NCBI RefSeq assembly: GCF_964204645.1
Contig: NC_134025.1
Span: forward strand, 8,189,001-8,253,000
Reading direction: 5' to 3'
From: Tubulanus polymorphus
Taxonomy: Eukaryota; Nemertea; Palaeonemertea; Tubulaniformes; Tubulanidae
Length of the DNA: 64,000 nt
The notes beneath the pieces are model-generated. The model did not search any database. It was given only the letters and a program-made list of their open reading frames with translations, and was not told the DNA's origin. Below, one piece after another: positions 1 to 12,773 of this stretch. The first letter of the stretch is position 1, and each line of letters begins with the position of its first letter. The translations under genes were made by a program, and so were the position numbers.

Positions 1-89
1 ATATCACAATTTGATTTTACTTTATCCAAATCAACAAGATATGCCGGAGTTTCTAATTCAGATATGGTTGCGGGACAGGGAATATCCAT
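1..89 (-). CDS. D-serine dehydratase/D-threonine aldolase-like gene, first exon only (cut by left edge)
   Basis: An ATG at 89..87 opens 29 codons plus two bases running off the left edge without a stop. It reads M-D-I-P-C-P-A-T-I-S-E-L-E-T-P-A-Y-L-V-D, then a KVKSNCD stretch. This is almost the same as exon 1 of the complete gene at 18429-21826; visible changes include His4 to Pro and Phe17 to Tyr. TPA-x-LVDLDKV is the N-terminal beta strand of fold-type III PLP enzymes of the alanine racemase N-domain/DSD family. Sequence beyond the start codon is not shared with the other copy. The exon may be a functional paralogue or a relic; the rest of the gene lies outside the window. The catalytic lysine would be just beyond the edge. 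Confidence 0.75.
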   Translation of the reverse strand, partial: MDIPCPATISELETPAYLVDLDKVKSNCD

Positions 90-578
90 CGTTTCACTGG
101 AGGAGTTCAACTATACCATAGTTCAATAGTATACTCGATGCATTCCCACATCGAAAATACACTATTATTCAATTAGGATTTGGATCCAATTGGGATAATT
201 TTTCACCATTCTCATGGAAACCCATGCGATTAATCAAATTATTTCTAACCAGATCGTATCAACGTATTCGACAACGTATAGGCCTACTTTTCTCCGTATT
301 ACCGGTAACTTAAACGGTGGTTGAAATACCATTGCTGGGTCATAATAATTTTTAGCATTGTCTCTAGATTGATGAAACGATAGATAAACACAATAAATTC
401 GAGATCATGTTTGTGGAATATGTAAGTCTATTACTATTTCAATACATAATATCATCGGAAAATGTCCATGAATTAAAATCTATATATACTGCTAAATGAA
501 GTGAAGTGTAAGATGACTAATTCTCAATTCATCGCATTAATCAAGAATCAGTTTTACATAATTTCTCTTTTGCACAAT
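90..578. other. Spacer between the dehydratase copy and the OTC 3' end
   Basis: No coding exon can be supported. Around 313-338 there is a word of about 26 bp (acggtggttgaaataccatt and following) that recurs at about 11990-12015, next to the LINE-like fragment, so part of this spacer is repeat-derived. Confidence 0.5.
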
Positions 579-3063
579 CTAAAACAACGGTTTTTGTAAC
601 TTGCATTGGTGATCCATTTGTTGGTGCAGTATAACGGCCTGAAATGAGGAGCATGTTTCATCAAGTCAAGTAAATGATGCTAACAACGTAATGAATCATA
701 GCATTACTAAACATGTATTGCTGTAACTTTTCAATATATAAACAGAAAACTATTTTTCGTAGGCCTTTATCCAATTGATAGATTACCATGACTGTCCATA
801 ATCGATTTTCTGCTTCCTGGAAGACCAAACTCTTTTTGCTGTAAAATATATCGTCTGTAACTTCCAGTGACTTTCTCGGTAAACAGTGCATAAATACGGC
901 ATCCGGCAACGCGATTTTCATCAACTTTATAGAGAAAAACAACTGTTAATCAATTACTTATTTACAAATTATTTACGAATAATGTTCTGCTAATCTTTTG
1001 AATGATAGTTTACGCCATATAAATGAGTCCGAAGAACAATTACGTAGTACAATGAGTTCGACGTTGTAAAAAGATTGTTCACATAATCATCAAAATGACG
1101 TTTGATGCATTTACTTACGTATGTATGTAAGCGCTAATGATAAATCATACATACATGTTCATTAACTTGATATCCGTGGAACGCTATGAGTCGTTTTTTC
1201 GTTTCGCTTTCTTGTCCCATGCTCACCCACGAATCTGTGATGACAACATTAGCCCCATACACCGCTTCACGTGGATCGCTCGTAAAATATACACCCGTAT
1301 TGTGCTGAAATTTACCAACAACTATTGTGAGCACGTAAAGACTAAATAACGGTATATGTTGTTACGCTCGCGTAAGTTTTTTTACCCGTTCGCCTGACAA
1401 TTTGGCTTCGGCGACAATAGCAGATTCGGCGTTATACCCCTAGAACGAAAATCGAATGTTTCAATCTTAACTCTATATCATCGTATATAACACTTTTGAT
1501 AATGATAATGATAAAATTTATATAGCGCAATAAATCCATGCTAAAAAGCGCTCAAATGCGCTCTTCCAGGGTAACATCAAGGTATGTATGAAATAGTTGA
1601 GTTTTGATCATGGATTTAAATTCATTCAGCGTCAAATTGAGTACAGTGGGTGTAGAGATCATGGAATTCCAGGTTCGCGGTGCTTGTCTTGAAAAAGCTA
1701 TACTACCAAAATTTGCGAGAGTAAAGGAGGCTTCAACCAGTGTGAATTTTTAAGAGGATCGAAGAGAACGTGTTGGTTTGTAAATGCTCGCTAATATACA
1801 TTGGTGCACGATCTGTAAGGGCCTTAAAAGTTTTATCAATTCAAAGGGAACTGACCTTTGGAGTAGCAACACTTATGTCCATGCCAAGTTTTGGACAGCC
1901 CATAAGCAGTGAATGTAAAATGTTGTTACCATCACCAACCCAAGCGACTCGAAGACCTTTTAATCCTCCGAAGTGTTCCTGAAGCCAAAACAGTTAAATT
2001 CTAGCATTTAGACAATCCTATGTTTCGGTTAAACATTTCTTTTCAAACGATTTAACGATCCGTTGAACCTGTAATGTTTGGAAATCAGCTAAAATCTGAA
2101 GTGGGTGATAGCGGTCGGACAGTCCGCTGATGATTGGCACAGATCCTTCGCTAGCGAGTTCATCAAGGTCTGCCTGACCAAAAACACGAGCAAGAATACA
2201 ATCAACGAAACCCGACAAAACCCTGAAACAGACGAAAACATTTTTATAGATAAACATATACAGTAGGCCTAATTGTCATCAACTAATTTTCGTGAATTTC
2301 ATCGGCTTCCTACTTAGCCGTATCTTTTACAGATTCACTTGTTCCTAGATGACAGTCACTGGGACTCAGAATTATGCTGTAACCACCCAAAAGGGACATT
2401 CCTGAAATACTCAAAAAATATCATTCTATAAAACCAGCAGTAAAAGCTCGGTAAGACCAGTTATTTCATGAGCGATATTTTAAAGTGAATCATCCTCCGA
2501 ATTAAATGCGTCAGATATGATTTTGCTGTGCCACTATATCAGACCTATTTCAGTAGAAGTTCTCGTTCTTGTGCTTCTCTTTTGGAACAAGGCGGCAATG
2601 GATTTACCAGTAAGTGGTCGATATGCCTAGAAACGACAAGATGACAAGAACTGATACTTTAATTCGTTAACGTGATTGGTAAGGATAATAAAATCATGAT
2701 CAATCGACCTACTTCTTTATCTTCTTTGATTCGCTCTTTCAAATCCATAGCGGTCCATAGTAGTTGTTTTATTTCATCGGCTTGGAAATCTTTGAGCGTC
2801 AGAAAATGGCGTCCAATTAGTGAATTGGACCTAAAATCGAATATTTTGCAAATACATTGAAGATTGCAGGAATCGAGGAGATCAGTGTTGACATTGCCTG
2901 TTGGTGCTCTTCGTTGCATAAATCATACGCACCCAATTCATACTTACTTTTCCTCGTCAGAATAGTTTCTTGTTGAAACAATTTTCGCTGATGGTGGCAA
3001 CGCTTGACATCGTATGCGTTTACCAATTGATGAAATCAAGAACCTAGACTTAAGAGCAGACAT
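579..3063 (-). CDS. OTC: Ornithine transcarbamylase, mitochondrial
   Basis: Catalyses carbamoyl phosphate + ornithine to citrulline in the mitochondrial matrix (urea/arginine pathway). Ten exons: 3063-2948, 2830-2713, 2626-2545, 2401-2314, 2222-2069, 1978-1856, 1439-1386, 1304-1155, 924-787 and 638-579. They join in frame with GT-AG sites to 360 aa (human about 354). Residues 1-39 are rich in Arg/Ser/Lys with no acid before the SDEE end, like a mitochondrial presequence. Family motifs are intact: STRTR (96-100, carbamoyl phosphate), HPLQILAD (from 174), DGNN, DSWVSMG (269-275, ornithine binding) and HCLP (308-311, catalytic Cys). The last exon, ending K-P-L-F-stop, was chosen over read-through at the WTVM donor because it matches the family's C-terminus. 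The start lies only about 290 bp downstream of the SLC22 A stop codon on the same strand. I see no defect. Confidence 0.93.
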
Positions 3064-3290
3064 TTCTATTCGTATTTTGTATACGCTAGTTATGTTATAT
3101 GGTAGACGTCGCAGCTGGCGACAAGATAATGATAGCACCAGATGGATAGCCAGTAAAAAGTCCTGTATGGTATTTAACGTCTTATGCGCCAGGCAGCAGC
3201 TTAATTGGAGAATATCTCTATAATGAAAGTAAATTCGGCACAAAAAAGACATACGCTGTGTTATTTCAAACACTTACATATTTATTTCAT

Positions 3291-3296
3291 ACATAA
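3291..3296 (-). other. Poly(A) signal of SLC22 gene A
   Basis: AATAAA on the minus strand, 55 bp after the stop codon at 3351. It leaves about 230 bp for the OTC promoter, which must therefore be very compact. Confidence 0.55.
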
Positions 3297-3350
3297 AACA
3301 TTTTAGCCGTAATAGCCACATCAAAAATAGTTGAAAAAATGAAAAACCCG

Positions 3351-5758
3351 TTAATCTTCACGGTTTTCGATATCGTCCACGGTTTCCGGTAATGGCTGTT
3401 CGATTGTTTCCGGTAAAGTTATCGCAAGAATTCCAGCCACCAGTGATAACAGTCCGAAGAGTAAATAAGGAAATGCCTTCATCGACATTCCATCAATCTG
3501 TGAGAAAATCACAATTTTTAACAATATTATACGATTCAGAAAATTATCCAAAGTATGTTATTAATTGCCAACAACTTGGATTACTTACTCCATATTTAAG
3601 GACAGGCGCTAAGATTGCACCACATTTTCCGGATATTGAACAGATAGCTAATCCTAAGTGCCGTACAACAGTAGGGTAAAGTTCGGCAGAATGTACCAAC
3701 AATATTCCAAAACAAATAGTGATGGTGAGCTTTCCGATCATTATGCAAACGATCATTACCCAATAGTATTCTGAATAGAAAAGAAAGATGAAGAAACTAG
3801 ATTTGGATCAGTTTACTTACGAACATTCCCATCGCGGAAATAAACTTACCAATGAAATATAATTCCACGAAAACAGTTGCTAATAGAACTAATGCAGAAA
3901 GGATCATCGCTGTGACATGAGGTACCTTCCTGCCCAGTTTTTCCAAACTAATCAAACTAATCGTATAAGCTGGGAATTCGACGAGTCCAGAAAGAAATGA
4001 ATTCAGATAGATATTACCTCCGATTCGCCCGGGCCCGTGGGATATCCCGTAGAAAACCATATATGCAGCTACCCTAAAATATCGATATACATGTATTCAG
4101 ATGTGTATACTTTCATTCTCACTCCAGTAAGCGTAAGCCTACATGCAAGTCATTTTAGAAAGAGATTATTTTTAAAATGATGATTACCAATTTGCCGACA
4201 ATATAAGTGTTCTTATCACCAACAATTTAGACTTGAAAAAGTATGTTGCAGCATTCGACTGTACATTCTCTTTGAAATCTTCGTTTTTGAACAAATGCTC
4301 AGGTATCGAAACGTGGTTCACTTCAGCAATTTTTCTGATGACAGTTTCAGCTTCTTTAATCCTATCTTTACTCAATAACCACCGAGGCGATTCCGCTACA
4401 AGCCTGAAATTGCCAAGCGATTTAAAAATCATCGCAAACGAAAACAGTTGAATGAAGGCAAGAGGGCGCGAATGGACCTACCAACAACATGGCATGACTA
4501 ATATGCATGTAAGACTAGATAATACTGTCTGTAAGTAGCGCCATTTACGAACGAGATAAGCAATTCCCGGCAAAATAACAGATCCGAGGGAATAGAAATA
4601 TTGAATGCATATCACTGCTAATACGCGTTTCGATGGTCCGACCAACTCAATGGCTGAAAAGAATGAAAATAGTAAATCCACCATTTTCCCCATAGAGATT
4701 CCTTTCGTTCAAGATAATCCGTTTCGTATTCCTTACCGAGAACTAAACAGGAAACATACATGCCAGTACTGGCTACGGAGCAGACAAACTGAAGAAACAC
4801 GAAACTGTAGTATTCTTGAGCCCAGGCAGTTCCAAAGCCGCCTATAATCACCAGAATAAATGCAACCAGTTGCATTGTTTTTCGGCCATACCTATCAATA
4901 AGTCAAATCGTTAGAGTAGATTTCGTGGTTATTAGAGATTGTTTCTTGGTTGTGCGTCATGTTAATTTTCTGTAAAATCTTACGTATCAGCTGCCAATCC
5001 AAATATCAGGCTTCCCACCAGCAATCCTGACATCACTAATGTTTTGAATGACGTATACTTTTTACTCTTGACAAACACTCCAAACTGCATAATTCATGTG
5101 AGCAGAACGATGACAATAAATATTCATACTCATATTCAAATTCAAATCACATATTCAAGCGGAGCCGACAGTTGAAAACACATTTTTTTCGAGATTGAAA
5201 GAATTCGTTATCGAAAATGTTTCGAATATGACCCCTATCTTTATCTCGTCTTGATGACGTAAGTTTTAAACGACATTTAGTTTGTGTTACAAACTGATGA
5301 TAACATTATTCATTCTATAAAAATCCTACCTCTGTTAGTGATGTAACATATAGGGGACCAATATCATGAATGAGGTACACACATGAGTCGGATACCAATG
5401 TTGAATGATTATCCAATCCATTGCCTTTTCGCGACAAAAGCAATTCGTGCCACGATTCTAGATTCTTCGCGTCAGAATCATTTGAAATCTTGGAACTTTC
5501 GTTTCCAAAGTCATTCATCGAACAACTGTCACACAAAAAAACGTGTCATTGTGACTGAGATTTTGTCAAGTACGGTATATTCAAATATTTTGAATCGGGA
5601 AAGTAGACCTACCTGCTATTGTATGATATGTTACTTGTAAAAACTCCTGCTAATATGTGAAACGCATATGAAATTGATGGTAAACACAGTACAAAGTATC
5701 TAGATTTCTGGTATTTTCCAAATCCTCCCAAAATCGCATTTATTTCATTCAGTTTCAT
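3351..5758 (-). CDS. SLC22-family (organic ion/carnitine-type) transporter, copy A
   Basis: Twelve-helix major facilitator of the plasma membrane, SLC22 type; substrate not predictable. Nine exons: 5758-5613, 5525-5330, 5084-4984, 4891-4737, 4653-4482, 4403-4188, 4073-3850, 3770-3589 and 3497-3351, all GT-AG, giving 512 aa. Family features: an N-terminal KLNEI...FGKYQK segment before helix 1; a large extracellular loop (exons 1-2) with Asn glycosylation sites; YGRK after helix 2; ELVGPSKR; AESPRWLLSKDR in the central cytoplasmic loop; SGLVEFPAYT; LGRKVPH; and SAELYPTVVR. Exon phases equal those of copies B and C, but the protein is clearly more diverged and lacks the Cys-x-Trp-x-Tyr-Asp motif of the loop. 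Ends ...DIENRED. Intact and probably functional. Confidence 0.88.
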
Positions 5759-7131
5759 TGTTGTCGTCTAAATTGCTTCATGTAGGCTGAATGAATAATC
5801 ATTGCTCGTGGACACCAGATTGCACCGGTGTTTCAGCAATGTGGTAATTAATGCGCGTTGAATTCCGCAAACATTGCAACACTCGTAAATTTGCAAATTA
5901 CAGATATTCAGACAACTTCAAAACTTCACTGCGAATGTAGCAACTAAAATGTGAGGTATGACGTGCGCGTTTAAAGCGTTAGCTGGCAAACGCTGGTAAA
6001 CGCGGTCAATGCGCTTTGTACCAAGAGTTATTTTTCAAGTAAGGGTACTGAAATTAAATTTGGATAAAATCAAAAGCCAGAAGTTAGTAACCACGGAAAA
6101 GAAACATGGTTGAATTTCCTTTGTGTGTTAAAAATAAGTACTCGACCGCGAGGTTTGTACGTAAACGTTGATAAACAACTCTAAATTTTCTTTTTACCAA
6201 TGACATGATATCTGACATTAAAACGATAAAGGTAAATACACAGTTACAATTTTATCTAACTAATCTTATTTATTTATTCATAGTGATAGTTTACAAGTAT
6301 GATTGTTTGTACATTTGGTGGTTTTTAAGTACACCATTAGAATAGTATATATAATCATTTCCTTATTCTTGGATAGATGTGCTTGGCTCGCTTGATCGTA
6401 CCTGCCAGAAAAGAAACGATTGAATTCGAGTTAAAGCTGATGAACGCTGATTAAATAAAATACTCACATTTAAAATTTCTATTTACTCTTCACAATTTTT
6501 ATTGCAGTTCATGGAATTTAAATAACATACGGGAAAATATGAATTAATGCTAAAAATAAAGCGAAGGAAAATCTGTATAAAACTATGATAATATCATCTA
6601 CAATAGAACTGACACACATACTTACAATCTGAAGAAATTGCACCTTAATCAGTTGCATTCATTTTTACTGAGAAAAGTATATATGATAATAAAATGCAGA
6701 GAGGACGAGAATCGAAAAAAGTATGTATGTATTTTATTTTATCAATGTATCTAAAATATAATATAACAAAACATGTATGCACGAAGAGAAATGGAGGAGG
6801 GAAAAGGAGGAAAAAAACAAATATATAAGAATAGATCAGATCGTATTTCCCTTCAAAATAACAATCATTTGATATTCACAATGGTTAGCTCATCACAAAA
6901 TGTATGTATACATATAAAGAAACGTTTATTTTTTTCAGAAGTCCACGCATAAGCTAAATATTGTTCATATCGATATACATACGCATGTGCAACCACATAC
7001 TGATTCGGTAATAAGATCAAATTCGAAGGCGATGTGCAAGACATAATTGATAATCAGAAAACCATATTTTTCAGATTAGGACTAGATTGGAGAAATTAGA
7101 TAAAGAGGCAGAATAGGCGTTACGTAGTTCA
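5759..7131. other. Spacer between SLC22 copies A and B
   Basis: No exon could be supported. From about 6380 to 6790 the sequence is similar, with indels, to about 13547-13960. It is the 3' flank of copy B and marks the left end of the segmental duplication. A minus-strand AATAAA at 6925-6930 is a possible poly(A) signal for copy B. Confidence 0.5.
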
Positions 7132-10100
7132 TCATACTTGTGTTTCTAGCTGCATTGCCTTGTTATCAAATGCATACTCAGTTGGGTCACCGTTTTCAAA
7201 GTGCACAACTCTGAAAGATCAAAAACATTTGTTTCCACGAGATAATAAAATCGCTTGTTGAAGCTACGTAATTTAAGGATCTACGATAGTAATGTATCTA
7301 CAAGGTTGACGGGGAACTCAGTATTGGCTATCCTTACCGGCCGAATTGTTTACCGTCTTCAATCGTCTCTGGCAAACTTCGGCCTCTTGTTTCGGGTAAC
7401 TTGATTGTCGCCACTGCGGCCAAAATAGAAAATACACCGAAAGTAACCAGTGGGAATAATTTCTCAAAATTTCCGCCAACCATCGTGCCCTGAAAAAAGA
7501 CCTCCAGCGATGATTATATTCTTATATGACACGGGTTTGTAAACATTCCTTAGACTTAATCTAATCCCTTGGCTTTACATATCTGAAGATAAATACATTT
7601 GTTTACTTTTGTGGAATGGGAAAATACTTTATGCGTGTTGGTATAAGCCTTTTACAAAAATAATTTTCTCAAATTACATTTTTTGCTGGCGCTATTCATG
7701 GTGTGTGTTATTTACCACATTTGCGATGATAGGGGCCAAAATACTTCCGACTCTTGCACACGTAGAGCTAGTACCCATGCCGAAATTTCTCATTACTGTC
7801 GGATACAGCTCTGCAGAAAACACGTAAATAATCGCGAATCCAGCTGCTGCGCCAAATTTACCGATCATTGCAAATGTCACCATCAACCAATTCAAATCTG
7901 CAAAGAATAAGATGCATTTTTGGGAAAACAATCAAAAGTTTACCTATTCAAACGAGATTTGACGGATCGTACTTTTGGCGTTTTATTTTGATTTAAAAAA
8001 GTTTAAACTGCGAGTGCTTATGTTTTACTCACCACCTGCGTATAAAACAACGAATACAGTGCAAACTAGAGTGACGCCTCCGATCATCATAGCAGTAATG
8101 TGAGGCGGTTTGCGGCCCCATGGATTCATCGTCAGAATACAAAACGTATACGCTGGGAACTCGACCAGACCAGAAAGAAATGAATTTAAGAATATGTTCC
8201 CACCAAGATTTCCGGCGTTTAGTGAAAGTCCATAATAAACCATAGATACAACCATCCTATGGGTAAATGGAGAATTAGAATGGATTCGGAAGAAATTGGG
8301 AAATAAGTTAAATCACGGTGATTTTAAGTAACATACCAATTGAAATAGATGACGAGTGTACGAATAACTAAAGTTTTGGAGCGGATATACTCCTTAAATG
8401 AAAATTGAGGTTTGACCTCGACATAATCATCTGTAGAAAATAGTTTATCTGGAAGAATGACTCTGTTTACTGCGGCCATTTTTCTGAGTATTTTTTCTGC
8501 TTCGTCCATTCGGCCTTTTGTGATAAGCCATCGAGGAGATTCGGGTAAGAACCTGACGAGTAAATTTTCGCATGTATTTTCAAGATAAGTTTTTAAACAG
8601 GGAAAATGTAATTCAAATAGGAAAAATATACTTGCCACCAATAAGAGAAGAGCAAAATGTTAGGCAGTACTAGAGCTGTTTGTAAATACCTCCAGTTACG
8701 TATGAGGTACGCAATACCTGGTAATATGCAGGCACCAAGTGCAAAGAAATACTCAATTACCATACCAGCAATAACTCGTTTTGATGGTCCTACTAATTCC
8801 ATTCCTAAAAAAAGGGCATTCTTCACTCAACCTACTTGAATCCTTTTTTGGGAAAATAAGCATACAGCTACTACAGACCTAAGACAAAGCTGCATAGGAA
8901 AAGTCCACTGCACGCAGCTCCGCTCATGAAGCGAAAGAAAACAAAACTGTAGAATTCTGGTGCCCAGGCTGACGCTACACCAAACGCGCATAAACAAGCG
9001 ACACAGAGGAAGAACGCAATCCTACGACCATATCTGAAAAATCATGTACTTCGCTTTGTGACGTAGTGGTGAAAAATGAATACATATATTCAAATAACCT
9101 AAGAACTCGAGAGCGCAACTAATGTAATGTTGCAATTTCACCACGATACTTACACATCGGACAGGACACCAAAAACTGTCGCACCTACGAATAAACCGCC
9201 CATGACCATCGTCGATAATAGAACCCGATTTCCGCCATTCTTTTTACCAACTTTATTAAACTACATTTCAAAAATTGCGAAAGACAATCTGATGATATTG
9301 AAATTCTAATTTCTTAGATTTTCACGATGTGTGACTCATTGACTAAATGCCGGGTAATAGAGGCAATCTGTCGCTTTAACTACATGTTACCGTGCTGCAT
9401 TGTGATCTCACCTCCGTCATAGTTGTGCTTTCGAAAACAGATCTATCATAAACCCACGCATCGCATTCCACCTTGGTCGCATTTTCCGGGATACCGGTCA
9501 CGTTACTGAACTTAGTCGAAGCGTCGATGAGATAAATCTCGTCTTCGGACAATATCCACTTGTTGTCGTCTTTGACCCAGGGTACTGTATGATTGAGCCG
9601 CAATGCGTGCTCGGGATTCTGAATGCTGTACGTGTCATTCTCCAAATCCGGAATCGCACATCTAGATTTTATGAATTCATCATTTTGAGGGTTATGATAA
9701 ACTACAGCTAACCCCCGATATACCGCCCACATCGGTGCAGAACGATTTTGGCGGTATAGAGAGTATGGCGGTGTATCGGGAGTGTTTTACTATGTATTTG
9801 TATTGAGATGTACATTGAGAAAACCTGGCGGTTACTTTACTTATCATTCATAATTTCTAGGGCCAAATATCCTAGTTGACTAACGGGATTCTAGATCTGG
9901 ATGGGGTACGTTGAAAGTGACCACTTCTGGAATGAGGTCGACGGAATTATAAAATATTAAGTGAACACCAGTACAACAGGAAGAAGGGTCAGTTTAATAG
10001 AATGGTAAACTTTGACCTTGGGGTCACTTTAATGCAATAAAGAAGTTTCCAGTTTCTAGGCGCCATTTTGTGGCGGTCCCGCGAGGTCCCCATTGTTGCG

Positions 10101-10850
10101 ATAATTTGGGCTCATTTTTAAAACATAAGTTTAGATTGAATATCAATCATATAGTTCTGCAGTCCCTTGCTCGACGAAATCAATTTATACACCATTTTAA
10201 AGGAAATGAAATGCAGATATTTGCTGGCGATTCTTGGAATTTTTGAACGTAACAATTGAGAACAGTGACGGTGTGAAACCAAGGACCGCATATCTTAACC
10301 GTGCGTAAAAGAAATCGCAATATTTATTAATTTTAAAATATCTAAGTATCTCTTCAAGTAAAAGGTTTTCCAGTCTATAAAATGATTGCTCTTAGATAAA
10401 TTCATACCCAGAAGATTATTACTTTATTATTTATCACTATCCAAACAAGAAATCTTATATACACTTACATCGGCGGTGGGCAAAGGGTTATTTTTAGATA
10501 GCACCGACTCAAGTGCATATAAGATTTCTTGGTTGGATTGTGATTTTTTTGTGAAACCGGTCGCGTTCATCTTTAGAAAATAATAAAAAAGATATCATTA
10601 TGTTTACTATTTTAGATTTTTAATATAATCTATTCAATCTATTTGTATAGTACGTAGGCATACAATGTTCGTTATGTAATGTGTACATATGATATATGTT
10701 CTCTCACCTGAAATTTGGTACTGCACTTAAAAATACTCCTGCAAGAACTACAAATGCTAAGAACGTTGACGGCACGCATAGCATGAAATACCTAATCTTT
10801 TGATATTTTCCAAACTCTCCAATTTTTATCAATATTTCATCGAATTGCAT
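7132..10850 (-). CDS. SLC22-family transporter, copy B
   Basis: Ten exons: 10850-10708, 9661-9412, 9260-9154, 9033-8879, 8804-8636, 8552-8337, 8256-8033, 7897-7716, 7489-7338 and 7210-7132, giving 558 aa. It starts MQFDEILIKIGEFGKYQKIR, typical of SLC22. The extracellular loop has several Asn-x-Ser/Thr sites and the signature C-D-A-W-V-Y-D-R-S-V-F-E-S-T-T. Later motifs are YGRR, ELVGPSKR, PESPRWLITKGR, WGRKPPH, SAELYPTVMRNFG and LPETRGRSLPET. The tail extends further than in copy A. The donor after exon 5 is GC (GCAAGT at 8635), where copies A and C have GT; without that splice the frame runs to an early stop. Substrate is unknown; carnitine, organic cations or anions are all possible. The large second intron holds a private MITE. 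Confidence 0.88.
9699..9795. repeat. Small inverted-repeat element in copy B intron 1
   Basis: Left end ccccgatataccgcc is mirrored by ggcggtgtatcggg on the right, each preceded by a run like AAAC. The same intron of copy C lacks it, so the insertion came after the duplication. Ends are approximate. Confidence 0.5.
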
Positions 10851-11111
10851 CGTGGCACTCGTACGATCCGATTCACTAATCAGTGTCCTGTATATCTTAA
10901 ATATTGAGACCGGTCGCTAATCGGTCTAAGACGTCATTTTGTACTATGACCTACATTGAATAAGCAATATCAAGAACCATCATTGTATTCGAAAATAAAT
11001 TATGCTTTTGAGACTTATTTGCATACCAGAACATTCTTGCGCGCACAAATCGTACTGCATATGTAAGTATATATCACGCAAAAATCCGGCTCTATTCAGA
11101 CGTTAATGATC

Positions 11112-11160
11112 GGTTACTCGTGTCTACTTTACAAGCAACGCGGTTCACACTTTTAGGCGG
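11112..11160 (-). pseudogene. Relic of D-serine dehydratase-like exon 6
   Basis: The run tactttacaagcaacgcggt with flanking bases matches 19930-19965, inside exon 6 of the intact gene (the SLDRVACKVATRVT segment), with about five differences over roughly 45 bp including a deletion that breaks the frame. No other exon was recognised nearby. It suggests that a dehydratase copy once accompanied duplication unit 1 and decayed. Confidence 0.6.
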
Positions 11161-11665
11161 TCTTTTTTCAAAAGATTTAAAATCACGGATAATGTGTACT
11201 TAGCGTAGGTTAACAACAGAATTTCCAAAAATCATTTCCACAACTTTAATAATTTTAAGCCATCCTCGACAAATCCAGAATTTCCTTTAAAATACATTGA
11301 TATATTTTTTTATATATTTATATCTTTTGTTTAGTTTTGACGGGTAAAAAATGAAAGTTTGACGGGTAAAACATGAAAGTTTGACGGGTGAATTTGATGT
11401 TTAATTTTGACAGGATATCTATGCCATATTAAGCCACCCTCGACAAATCCAGAATTTTCTTTAAAATGTATTTATCATATTTGTTGTACTATATACATAA
11501 TTATGGTTATTCACTCCAAATATTGAGAATATGACTAAGATTTTAACAATTATACACGTAAGCTTGCGGTAAAATATCAGCATCAAGCTAAAAGAATTGA
11601 TACCTTCTTTCTCATTTCTGCTGAGCTTAAAGGTTGACCCGGCTGGCCTGTACATGACTTTTTTT

Positions 11666-12168
11666 CTAAATTTTGATCGAGCTAAGCATATCGGCTGCTA
11701 TATAAATGAACTGATAACAAATTTTATTGCAGTTTACAAAATGGCCCGGCTGATTAAGAGAAACAAGGTATCGAATCAAGTGCATCAAATCTCCCATTAC
11801 GTTAAGATCGCATTTATTACATATCCGTTGATCACTTGGTGTATTTGAGTACATGATCTTCCTGTTTCCACTGGTATATACAGCATCAACGAAATTTACA
11901 CGCAGTTTTAAGAAGATCCTTTGGTAACCGGTGTAGATAGTTTTCAAACCCAAAATTTGCTTTGAGATTTGAATAAGTAGACGGATGAACGGTGGTTGAA
12001 ATACCATTGCTCGGTTAACAATCGTAAACCACACAAAAGCAATTCATCCAGTGATTTAATGAAATACAAGTTCATCATAAACAAGATGGTTCCAAACTGA
12101 TTTCTCCGGATCCATTTGGGTTGCAGAAACCTAAGTTTGTGACACCACCTTCTGTTGGTTTTCTGCAA
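11666..12168 (-). mobile_element. Possible LINE reverse-transcriptase C-terminal fragment
   Basis: Minus-strand frames carry an RICNKCDLNVMGDLMHLIRYC-like stretch near 11820-11760. It resembles the Cys-x2-Cys...His tail found after the RT thumb of many non-LTR elements. The frame is broken between the segments at about 12168 and 12034. No RT catalytic motif is visible. The neighbouring word at about 11990-12015 recurs at about 313-338. This is a family-level guess from the motif only. Confidence 0.35.
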
Positions 12169-12773
12169 TGAAATTAAACTCGGCGCAGAATCGTTTTCTT
12201 CGGAGATTAGGAGTCAAACGGGAGGATTGATTGGCCGACTTAAGATAACAGCTAATTCTTTTATACGATGCAATTCTGACAATGGCTTTTTGAATTTCAT
12301 AAATTGTTTCAGATTACTGACTTCAGATCAAAGTTCTCCTATTTCCAAAAGTAATTTCTTGACTAAATTCAATCTAGGCATGATTATTTTGAACAACCAA
12401 CCTTTAGCACTTATTTTTTTTCTTATCTTTGAATAGCTTTATTAATGGAAGAATAAAATTGTACAGTATATAATTGTGCATAAGTCTACAAAAAGACATT
12501 ATTAGCAATACACTGAATGTGAAATTACTACAAAAACATAATTTACACAATTTCATGCAGGAATAGTACATTATGAATTACAGTAAACCACGTCCAACTC
12601 GGACTTTCGACTAACTTGGACAAAAACGAAATGATTTTTCACACTCCTAGCGTATTTTTCTATCGTTAACTCGGATAAATAACGGGTAATAAGGTTATAT
12701 ATTAATGAAGGAGCGGGTGATCTAACGTTAAACTAGTTACATCCACCTTGATTACTCCAAGCGTCCACTATCA

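Larger units (their letters stand above)
6380..11000. repeat. Segmental duplication, unit 1 (contains SLC22 copy B)
   Basis: The unit pairs with about 13547-18250. Shared landmarks are agaaaagaaacgattgaat at about 6407 and 13576, a gagaggacgagaatcgaa stretch in both 3' flanks, all ten exons of the transporter, and the post-ATG upstream block ending near gagaccggtcgctaatcggt. Exons are highly similar; introns and flanks differ by indels. A short match (gcttgcggtaaaatatcag at 11563 and 18354) suggests the duplicated block once extended further. Confidence 0.8.

Noticed and set aside
661-786. Read-through C-terminus of OTC ending near 661
   Set aside because: The frame beyond W-T-V-M has no family similarity; a GT donor at 786 and the exon 638-579 restore the expected KP-x-F end.
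12155-12436. 93-codon plus-strand frame
   Set aside because: No motif, splice context or homologue recognised; it overlaps repeat-derived sequence next to the LINE-like fragment.
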